Source: Marinomonas algicola (GTDB lineage Bacteria > Pseudomonadota > Gammaproteobacteria > Pseudomonadales > Marinomonadaceae). From it: DNA of 64,000 bases. The stretch covers positions 3,782,001-3,846,000 of the forward strand of contig NZ_CP061941.1 in NCBI RefSeq assembly GCF_014805825.1. The letters run 5' to 3'. The notes below the pieces were generated by a model. It saw nothing but the letters and a program-made list of their open reading frames with translations. It did no database searches and had not been told where the DNA came from. Position numbers and translations under genes: made by a program. The stretch's first letter is position 1. The number at the start of each line of letters is the position of its first letter. Of the stretch, positions 58,011 to 64,000 are shown in pieces.

Positions 58011-58046
58011 GACACAAAAAAGACGCCGAAGCATCTTTTTTGTGTC
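58011..58046 (-). terminator. terminator of oadGAB
   Basis: 16-bp stem with one G-U pair and a TTCG tetraloop on the minus strand (58011-58026 with 58031-58046), containing a T-rich 3' arm. It lies 29 bp past the oadB stop. Confidence 0.85.
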
Positions 58047-58074
58047 ATCACCCCAGAAGGATTAACAACACCAA

Positions 58075-59244
58075 TTAACCAACGTAACTTAACATGACGC
58101 CAGCCGCTACAGCCGATCCGATAACACCGGCTACGTTTGGACCCATTGCATGCATCAGCAAGAAGTTTTGCTTATTCGTTTCTAAGCCAATTTTATTAGC
58201 CACCCTTGCCGCCATAGGAACAGCCGAAACCCCTGCCGCACCAATTAGAGGATTCACCTTAACAGAGGCAAAGCGATTCATTGTTTTCGCCATAATAATA
58301 CCAGCCGCTGTACCAATAGAGAACGCAACCAACCCCAGAGACAAGATCCCCAATGTTTCAAGGTTTAAGAAATCAGCAGAACTCAACTTTGAGCCGACAC
58401 CTAAACCTAGGAAAATAGTCACAGTGTTGATCAGGGCGTTTTGCGCAGTATCACTTAAACGATCAACCACACCACACTCTTTCATCAAGTTACCAAAACA
58501 AAACATACCTAGAAGAGGGGCTGCGGAAGGTAAGAACATAGCAACCAATAGAAGCACCACTAATGGAAAAACAATTTTCTCTGTTTTAGATACCGGTCTT
58601 AACTGCTCCATTTTTATGGAACGCTCTTCATGAGAGGTTAAGGCCCTCATGATGGGTGGCTGGATCAAGGGAACAAGCGCCATATAAGAATAAGCCGCTA
58701 CCGCTATGGCACCTAACAAGTCCGGAGCCAGTCTACTCGCCACAAATATCGCAGTAGGACCATCAGCACCACCAATAATACCAATCGCCGCCGCATCCGC
58801 TAGCGTAAAGTCCATGATTCCAGTTGCACCAAGCACAACAGCACCAATGACAGTGGCAAAAATACCAAACTGTGCGGCAGCACCCAGCAACAATGTCTTA
58901 GGGTTTGCTAACATAGGCCCAAAGTCAGTCATGGCCCCAACACCCATAAAGATCAGCAACGGGAACAACCCTGTCTCTATACCACCATGATATATGTAAT
59001 ACTGGAGCCCACCCGGTGATACCAAGTGACCCGTTGCATCATACACAGGAGCAGCCATAAAGCCTGCCCCCGGAATATTGACCATGATTGCACCAATACC
59101 AATTGGTAATAACAGCAATGGTTCAAAGCCTTTTTTGATAGCAAGATAAATCAACAGTAGACCAACGATAATCATAACCGCCTGGCCAAGCTCAAGTTGA
59201 TATATACCTGTATCGTGAAATAAGTTTAATAGTTTATTTTCCAT
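58075..59244 (-). CDS. oadB: oxaloacetate decarboxylase beta subunit (Na+ pump)
   Basis: 389 residues with about ten membrane segments. The conserved IIGGADGPTAIFVASRLAP motif (the sodium-site aspartate region) and IQPPIMRALTSHEERSI are present, as is a C-terminal GAAGVSAVPMAARVANKIG. The subunit couples decarboxylation of biotin-bound carboxylate to Na+ export. It is shorter than the ~430-residue Klebsiella form but collinear with short family members. 15 bp after oadA. Confidence 0.92.
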   Translation of the reverse strand: MENKLLNLFHDTGIYQLELGQAVMIIVGLLLIYLAIKKGFEPLLLLPIGIGAIMVNIPGAGFMAAPVYDATGHLVSPGGLQYYIYHGGIETGLFPLLIFMGVGAMTDFGPMLANPKTLLLGAAAQFGIFATVIGAVVLGATGIMDFTLADAAAIGIIGGADGPTAIFVASRLAPDLLGAIAVAAYSYMALVPLIQPPIMRALTSHEERSIKMEQLRPVSKTEKIVFPLVVLLLVAMFLPSAAPLLGMFCFGNLMKECGVVDRLSDTAQNALINTVTIFLGLGVGSKLSSADFLNLETLGILSLGLVAFSIGTAAGIIMAKTMNRFASVKVNPLIGAAGVSAVPMAARVANKIGLETNKQNFLLMHAMGPNVAGVIGSAVAAGVMLSYVG

Positions 59245-59259
59245 TTTTACTCAAACCTT

Positions 59260-61047
59260 CTACAGGGTAACCAGTGATTGACCCACTTGCACAGAGTCGC
59301 CTTCTTTCACATGTATTGCGCCAACAACACCTGTAACAGGAGCTGAAATTTCAGTTTCCATTTTCATTGCTTCTAAAATAATAATGGTTTCACCTTCTTC
59401 AACTTGCTGCCCAGGAGACACTAGAATCTTAAAAATATTGCCTGCCAATGGAGAAGGCACTGACTCACCGCTAGTTACCGGTGCGGCAGGAGCCGTCGGG
59501 GCAGACGCCAAGTTTGTACCACCAGCACTTTGAATACTTTCAATATCACCGCCATCAGAAACCTGAACAACGTACTCTTGACCAGAAACTGTTACCGTAT
59601 AAACACTTGGCTCATCAGACGCTTTATCGAGTGCTGGTGCCACATCATTAGCGCTTGGTACAGGCTCAAACGCATCAGGGTTATTACGATTTTCGATAAA
59701 TTTCAAGCCGATCTGCGGAAACAAAGCATAGGTTAGGACATCATCAACCTGAGCATCAGCTAAAGACAGACCTTTCTCTTTTGCTATGGCTGAAAGCTCT
59801 ACCTCCAATTTATCCATTTCAGGCGAAAGTAAATCAGCCGGACGACAAGTAATAGGAGCATCACCATTTAGTACTTTAGCCTGCAGCTCGGCATTATAAG
59901 GTGCTGGTGCCGCGCCATACTCACCTTTTAAAATCCCAGCCGTCTCTTTAGAGATTGACTTATAACGTTCTCCAGTCAGAACATTAAGAACAGCCTGAGT
60001 ACCTACAATTTGCGACGTTGGAGTAACGAGGGGGATTAAACCAAGGTCTTCTCGAACTCGCGGAATTTCTTGTAGAACTTCATCAAACTTATCTGCTGCG
60101 CCCTGTTCTTTCAACTGGCTTTCCATGTTTGTCAGCATTCCACCTGGAACCTGAGCAATCAAGATACGAGAATCGGTTCCACGCAAAGAGCCCTCAAACT
60201 TAACGTATTTCTTACGAACCTCTCTGAAATAGGCCGCAATCTCTTCAAGAAGGGCCAGATCTAAATTCGTGTCTCGATCGGTACCTTTTAATGCAGCAAC
60301 AACCGTTTCTGTTGCAGAATGCCCATACGTCATCGACATAGATGAAATCGCAGTATCTACACGGTCCACACCCGCTTCAATCGCTTTCAAAATAGTCATA
60401 TCGGATAAACCAGAAGTTGCATGCGCATGCAATTGAACTTCAAGTTGTGTTTGTGCTTTTAATAAGCCAACTAATTCGTACGCATCATATGGAGTCAAAA
60501 TGCCAGACATGTCTTTAATGGCAATAGACTCAGCCCCCATATCTTCTAATGTTTTGGCATAATCGACCCAATTTTGAGTGGTGTGTACTGGGCTTTTTGT
60601 ATAAGAGATAGTACCTTGAGCATGTTTACCCATTCCTTTAACAGCTTTAATGGCTGTTTCAAGGTTTCTTGGATCATTCATCGCATCAAAAATACGAAAC
60701 ACATCAACGCCATTTATAGCCGCTCTTTCAACAAACTTATTTACAACATCATCGGCATAATGGCGATAACCTAATAAGTTCTGCCCCCTTAATAGCATTT
60801 GCTGAGGCGTATTCGGCATTGCTTTCTTCAGCTCTCGAATACGATCCCATGGATCTTCACCGATAAAGCGAATACATGAATCAAATGTGGCTCCCCCCCA
60901 AGACTCTAGAGACCAAAAACCGACTTGATCAAGCTTCTCAGCTATAGGTAACATATCGTCTATACGAAGACGTGTCGCGAAAAGTGATTGGTGTGCATCC
61001 CTTAAAACAACATCGGTAATGCCTAGAGGTTGCTTATTTACTGTCAT
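59260..61047 (-). CDS. oadA: oxaloacetate decarboxylase alpha subunit
   Basis: 595 residues. The carboxyltransferase domain (~1-290; TDVVLRDAHQSLFATR, MNDPRNLE, HAHATSGLSDMTILKAIEAGVDRVDTA) transfers CO2 from oxaloacetate. A conserved PYC-OADA domain and a proline/alanine linker follow. The C-terminal biotinyl domain has the lysine in EAMKMETEI (~562-570). Pyruvate carboxylase subunit B is similar; the flanking oadG and oadB decide the call. Confidence 0.95.
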   Translation of the reverse strand: MTVNKQPLGITDVVLRDAHQSLFATRLRIDDMLPIAEKLDQVGFWSLESWGGATFDSCIRFIGEDPWDRIRELKKAMPNTPQQMLLRGQNLLGYRHYADDVVNKFVERAAINGVDVFRIFDAMNDPRNLETAIKAVKGMGKHAQGTISYTKSPVHTTQNWVDYAKTLEDMGAESIAIKDMSGILTPYDAYELVGLLKAQTQLEVQLHAHATSGLSDMTILKAIEAGVDRVDTAISSMSMTYGHSATETVVAALKGTDRDTNLDLALLEEIAAYFREVRKKYVKFEGSLRGTDSRILIAQVPGGMLTNMESQLKEQGAADKFDEVLQEIPRVREDLGLIPLVTPTSQIVGTQAVLNVLTGERYKSISKETAGILKGEYGAAPAPYNAELQAKVLNGDAPITCRPADLLSPEMDKLEVELSAIAKEKGLSLADAQVDDVLTYALFPQIGLKFIENRNNPDAFEPVPSANDVAPALDKASDEPSVYTVTVSGQEYVVQVSDGGDIESIQSAGGTNLASAPTAPAAPVTSGESVPSPLAGNIFKILVSPGQQVEEGETIIILEAMKMETEISAPVTGVVGAIHVKEGDSVQVGQSLVTL

Positions 61048-61089
61048 ACTATCAGCCCCTGATATAGTTCTATTAAATAGTTTTTATGA

Positions 61090-61338
61090 TTAACGTTTTG
61101 TATTTCTATGCTGATGAATTGCCGCAGCAATAACCGCTTTCAGATTTGCATCCACTGGTGCTTGCTGAGCCGTTGCCGATGGTGAACTCTTTTTAGCAAC
61201 GGGAACAGCTTCTGGGAAGTACTTAGTCAATAAGGATGACATAACCCCTGTTGCATAGATCAAAAGAACTAAAAACAAGAATACAAACCCCATCCCCAAG
61301 ACTAATAAACCAAACCCATCTTGAATTAACCCATTCAT
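61090..61338 (-). CDS. oadG: oxaloacetate decarboxylase gamma subunit
   Basis: 82 residues. One membrane helix (FGLLVLGMGFVFLFLVLLIY, ~10-29), then an alanine/proline-rich linker and a short basic C-terminus (AAAIHQHRNTKR) with a histidine, as in OadG. It anchors the complex and binds metal. First gene of oadGAB, with the promoter probably in the 194-bp spacer shared with dusC. Confidence 0.9.
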   Translation of the reverse strand: MNGLIQDGFGLLVLGMGFVFLFLVLLIYATGVMSSLLTKYFPEAVPVAKKSSPSATAQQAPVDANLKAVIAAAIHQHRNTKR

Positions 61339-61532
61339 TTTTACATAAGCCCCTATCTAAATATTAACCATTAGACTTGTTTGAATTCTATGATTATGAT
61401 CCTATTCACCCAAGCACTAAGCCATTGTTTACTTAATGCTAACTTTTATATCACAAACCATAACAGTTTCATATTTTTTATGCATAACAGTTTGATTTAT
61501 TTTTAATTGCCCCAACCTCTAAGAAACCATCC

Positions 61533-62501
61533 ATGCATCAAAACATTAAAATAGCCGTCGCCCCCATGGAAGGCATCATGGATCACACTCTAAGACAACT
61601 ACTGTCTGAAGTGGGAGGAATGGATTATTTTGTATCCGAGTTTGTTCGTGTTACTCAATACCCTATTCCAAGCCATACATTCCATCGACTCATCCCTGAA
61701 AACACACAGGGAGCCACAACGAAACACAAACATCCAGTCCATACCCAATTACTTGGAAGCGTACCAGATCTTATGGCGTTAAGTGCCGCCAATGCAATTG
61801 AATCAGGATCAACACATATAGACGTTAACTTTGGCTGCCCAGCAAAAAGAGTAAACGGTCACGGAGGCGGCTCTGTATTACTGCAGAGCCCAAACACACT
61901 ATATGACATTATGAGTACAATTAAAAAAGCCATCCCCTCACACATACCCCTTTCAGCAAAAATCCGTTTAGGTTATGAGGATGAATCACGGCTATTTGAA
62001 AATGTGAGCGCAATTGAGCTAGCGGGCACACAATCTTTAACGATACACGGAAGAACCAAAAAAGACGGCTACAGACCTCCTGCAAGATGGGAAAAAATAG
62101 GCAAGGTGAAAGAACACAGTAAGATGAAAATTATCGCGAACGGAGATATCACCAGTACTAAGTCATTACTTAGTTGCTTAAATGAAACAAAATGCTCTCA
62201 TTTCATGATTGGCAGAGGTGTATTAATCAACCCTTTCATTTTCCAAGACATCAAAAGCGAGCTATCAGGCCATAAACCTTTAGATCACTCAAAAGAGTTA
62301 GAAGCGTTATTGACACGCTACATCCACATTTTACAACAGCATTATGATGAGGTCGCCACATTAGGCAGGCTAAAACAATGGTGCGGCAATTTAAGACATC
62401 AATTCATAGTGATCGAAGAGAATTTAACATCATTAAGACAGAGCCAATCTGTAGACGAGTTCATTAATAAATTGGCAAGTATGAGCAACGCAATAAAATG
62501 A
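61533..62501 (+). CDS. dusC: tRNA-dihydrouridine(16) synthase DusC
   Basis: 322 residues. VAPMEGIMDHTLRQLL at the N-terminus (FMN-binding Dus signature), active-site cysteine in NFGCPAKRVNGHGGGSVLL, SAKIRLGY, TIHGRTKKDGY and ANGDITS. The EGIMDHTLR form of the N-terminal motif is typical of DusC. It reduces U16 in tRNA. Convergent with the tRNA cluster whose RNAs it could modify. Confidence 0.92.
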   Translation: MHQNIKIAVAPMEGIMDHTLRQLLSEVGGMDYFVSEFVRVTQYPIPSHTFHRLIPENTQGATTKHKHPVHTQLLGSVPDLMALSAANAIESGSTHIDVNFGCPAKRVNGHGGGSVLLQSPNTLYDIMSTIKKAIPSHIPLSAKIRLGYEDESRLFENVSAIELAGTQSLTIHGRTKKDGYRPPARWEKIGKVKEHSKMKIIANGDITSTKSLLSCLNETKCSHFMIGRGVLINPFIFQDIKSELSGHKPLDHSKELEALLTRYIHILQQHYDEVATLGRLKQWCGNLRHQFIVIEENLTSLRQSQSVDEFINKLASMSNAIK

Positions 62502-62516
62502 TATAAAAACAAGAAA

Positions 62517-62593
62517 TGGTGCATCCGGAAGGATTCGAACCTTCGACCGCTCGGTTCGTAGCCGAGTACTCTATCCAGCTGAGCTACGGATGC
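62517..62593 (-). tRNA. tRNA-Arg(ACG), third copy
   Basis: 77 bases including encoded CCA. Anticodon loop CTACGAA, acceptor stem GCATCCG/CGGATGC, T loop GGTTCGAATCC. Identical to the two copies upstream. Confidence 0.97.
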
Positions 62594-62669
62594 GCACAAG
62601 ATTAATCATTAATCTTTGGGAAGATAATTATAAAGGAATTATTAACGCAGAAGTATTATCAATAGTATT

Positions 62670-62746
62670 TGGTGCATCCGGAAGGATTCGAACCTTCGAC
62701 CGCTCGGTTCGTAGCCGAGTACTCTATCCAGCTGAGCTACGGATGC
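62670..62746 (-). tRNA. tRNA-Arg(ACG), second copy
   Basis: 77 bases with encoded CCA; same sequence as the neighbouring copies, with a different spacer. Confidence 0.97.
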
Positions 62747-62797
62747 GCTCAAATTTTCACGACATTCTAATCAAGAAATTAGAACTACTTGCTTTAA

Positions 62798-62874
62798 TGG
62801 TGCATCCGGAAGGATTCGAACCTTCGACCGCTCGGTTCGTAGCCGAGTACTCTATCCAGCTGAGCTACGGATGC
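62798..62874 (-). tRNA. tRNA-Arg(ACG), first copy
   Basis: 77 bases with encoded CCA; same sequence as the other two copies. It follows tRNA-Ser after a 6-base spacer, so the four tRNAs are probably one transcript. Confidence 0.97.
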
Positions 62875-62880
62875 ATTAAA

Positions 62881-62970
62881 TGGCGGAGAGTGAGGGATTC
62901 GAACCCTCGATGAGTTTCACCCCATACTCCCTTAGCAGGGGAGCGCCTTCGGCCACTCGGCCAACTCTCC
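62881..62970 (-). tRNA. tRNA-Ser(GCT)
   Basis: 90 bases with encoded CCA and the long variable arm of class II tRNAs. Anticodon GCT within CCCTGCTAAGGG. The order csrA, tRNA-Ser(GCT), tRNA-Arg(ACG) copies matches the csrA-serV-argV region of enterobacteria. Confidence 0.97.
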
Positions 62971-63037
62971 AAACAAGTGGGGCGTATTATAGATACCTCA
63001 TTTGTTTTGTAAAGGGTTTTTTCGAAAAAAATTAAAA

Positions 63038-63223
63038 TTAATCTTCTTCGTGTTCACCCTGTTCTTTTTGTATACGCAAATAGATTTCTTCGCGGTGTAC
63101 AGAAACATCTTTTGGTGCATTAATACCAATACGCACTTGATTGCCTTTAACACCCAAAACCGTAACTGACACTTCATCACCTACCATAAGAGTCTCACCA
63201 ACTCGACGAGTAAGAATTAACAT
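63038..63223 (-). CDS. csrA: RNA-binding global regulator CsrA
   Basis: 61 residues from the ATG at 63221-63223, which has AAGGAG 7 bases upstream; an in-frame ATG ten codons earlier lacks support. MLILTRRVGETLMVGDEVSVTVLGVKGNQVRIGI and the HREEIYLRI RNA-binding strand are canonical. It binds GGA motifs in leaders and controls carbon flow, motility and often T6SS. Located between lysC and the tRNAs. Confidence 0.98.
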   Translation of the reverse strand: MLILTRRVGETLMVGDEVSVTVLGVKGNQVRIGINAPKDVSVHREEIYLRIQKEQGEHEED

Positions 63224-63365
63224 GTAAATCTCCTTAGTTATCCTTTCGTGCATTTAAATAAAGAGATATGCCTCACAAATCACGTAAGACATATCTTACA
63301 AATCGAATTGTAGCTGCTGAAACAAATTTAATCCAATTTTTTTTCAGCTACTGATATGAGACACA

Positions 63366-64000
63366 TTACGCTTCACGCACTCCATGAGCACTGTCACTTA
63401 ACTTAAAAGCAGAATGAAGCGACCTAACAGCCAATTCCATGTATTTTTCATCAATAATGACAGAGACTTTTATTTCAGACGTTGAGATTAATTGAATATT
63501 AATGGATTCTTTTGCCAATGCCTTGAACATAGTACTGGCCACACCGGCATGAGAGCGCATACCAACACCCACAATAGACACTTTCACTATTTTAGAGTCG
63601 CCGATAACATCTCTTGCGCCCAACTCATCTTTAATATTTTCAAGTATTTCGAACGCTTTACTAAACTCAGTTCGGTGTACTGTAAAGGTGAAGTCAGTCG
63701 TTCCATCAGCAGACACGTTTTGCACTATCATATCGACTTCAATGTTTGCATCACTGATTGGAACCAAAATTCGCGAGGCTATACCTGGAATGTCAGGCAC
63801 GCCTTTTAGCGTCAACTTCGCTTCATCACGATTAAATGCAATTCCAGAAACAGCTGGCTGCTCCATACCTTCACTCCCCTCAGTTGTAATTAATGTACCT
63901 TCACCTTCTTCAAAACTAGACAGTACACGCAATGGCACTTGATACTTTCCAGCAAACTCTACTGAACGAATTTGTAGGATTTTCGATCCCAAACTCGCCA
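63366..64000 (-). CDS. lysC: aspartokinase LysC, C-terminal part (5' end beyond window)
   Basis: Partial: the reading frame is open to the right edge, and the usual start lies outside. The visible part begins ASLGSKILQIRSVEFAGKYQVPLRVLSSF, the end of the kinase domain, followed by two ACT regulatory domains (KLTLKGVPDIPGIASRILVPI, IVKVSIVGVGMRSHAGVASTMF). It phosphorylates aspartate for lysine, methionine and threonine synthesis and is feedback-controlled through ACT. Upstream of csrA as in pseudomonads; the 142-bp gap 63224-63365 probably contains a csrA promoter. Confidence 0.95.
   Translation of the reverse strand, partial: ASLGSKILQIRSVEFAGKYQVPLRVLSSFEEGEGTLITTEGSEGMEQPAVSGIAFNRDEAKLTLKGVPDIPGIASRILVPISDANIEVDMIVQNVSADGTTDFTFTVHRTEFSKAFEILENIKDELGARDVIGDSKIVKVSIVGVGMRSHAGVASTMFKALAKESINIQLISTSEIKVSVIIDEKYMELAVRSLHSAFKLSDSAHGVREA

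Noticed and set aside
57854..58051. 65-residue minus-strand frame between oadB and 16S
   Set aside because: It overlaps the oadGAB terminator and the rRNA promoter region and has no family resemblance.
58094..58990. 179- and 94-residue plus-strand frames opposite oadB
   Set aside because: They are the antisense shadow of the conserved oadB coding sequence.
62598..62616. 19-bp palindrome between tRNA-Arg copies
   Set aside because: Perfect but with a one-base centre and AT-rich; most simply a processing spacer. It has no T-run to be a terminator.
62590..62913. 107-residue frame on the plus strand with GRIRTFDRSVRSRVLYPAELR repeats
   Set aside because: It is the antisense of the tRNA-Arg/tRNA-Ser genes. 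The repeated peptide arises from the identical tRNA copies, a known false annotation.
62517..63000. Integrative element at the tRNA cluster
   Set aside because: No integrase, no duplicated tRNA 3' end and no change in gene character around the cluster.

Overview
The window looks like a chromosomal segment of a marine gammaproteobacterium, most likely an Oceanospirillales member close to Marinomonas. That assignment is inferred from gene content and synteny: nadB divergent from rpoE-rseABC-mucD, lysC-csrA-tRNA-Ser-tRNA-Arg, hexR/edd/gapA/pyk, and a Na+-pumping oxaloacetate decarboxylase. It was not checked by any search. Almost everything is core genome. The accessory part is the first 20 kb.

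Layout. (1) 1-20258, all on the minus strand: a type VI secretion (T6SS) directon. In transcription order it begins with three signalling/transport-like genes (a two-TM membrane sensor, an MFS permease fused to an N-terminal sensor/HAMP-like module, and a periplasmic ABC_sub_bind-type protein). These are followed by vgrG, an unassigned gene, PAAR, tssA, hcp, tssB, tssC1, a second tssC-like gene, tssE, tssF, tssG, clpV, a family-3-like periplasmic binding protein, fha and the start of tssJ. TssK, TssL and TssM are not in the window and presumably lie beyond the left edge. Junctions are tight (overlaps to 62 bp), so the sensor trio probably shares a transcript with the apparatus. (2) 20513-24176: a DctB/DctD-type two-component system whose regulator carries GAFTDA rather than GAFTGA. 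(3) 24215-27262: the EF-P modification island epmA-efp-epmB. (4) 27361-34193: a small YjfB-like protein, glnE, a CYTH triphosphatase, and overlapping argE-argA. (5) 34301-42338: mucD, the rpoE-rseA-rseB-rseC envelope-stress operon, nadB, ygfX/sdhE and ygfZ. (6) 42383-50216: ung with a choline-kinase-like gene, then the central-carbon block hexR, edd, gapA, pykA, mgsA. HexR-type palindromes lie between edd and gapA. (7) 50411-51973: purE-purK. (8) 52319-57870, minus strand: a complete rRNA operon (16S-23S-5S) with promoter, boxA elements, processing stems and terminator, and no tRNA in the 16S-23S spacer. (9) 58075-61338: oadGAB. (10) 61533-64000: dusC, three identical tRNA-Arg(ACG), tRNA-Ser(GCT), csrA and the 3' part of lysC.

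How the parts work together. The T6SS genes encode the contractile sheath (TssB/C), tube (Hcp), spike (VgrG/PAAR), baseplate (TssE/F/G), recycling ATPase (ClpV) and the FHA post-translational control protein. No toxin domain is visible on VgrG or PAAR. The sensor trio at the head of the directon and the binding protein between clpV and fha are the best candidates for an undescribed system, possibly one that couples periplasmic or nutrient sensing to T6SS assembly. HexR likely coordinates the Entner-Doudoroff gene edd with gapA. RpoE-RseABC-MucD forms the envelope-stress loop.

Limits: all family assignments come from reading translated sequences and motifs by eye. No database search, structure prediction or transcript data was available.
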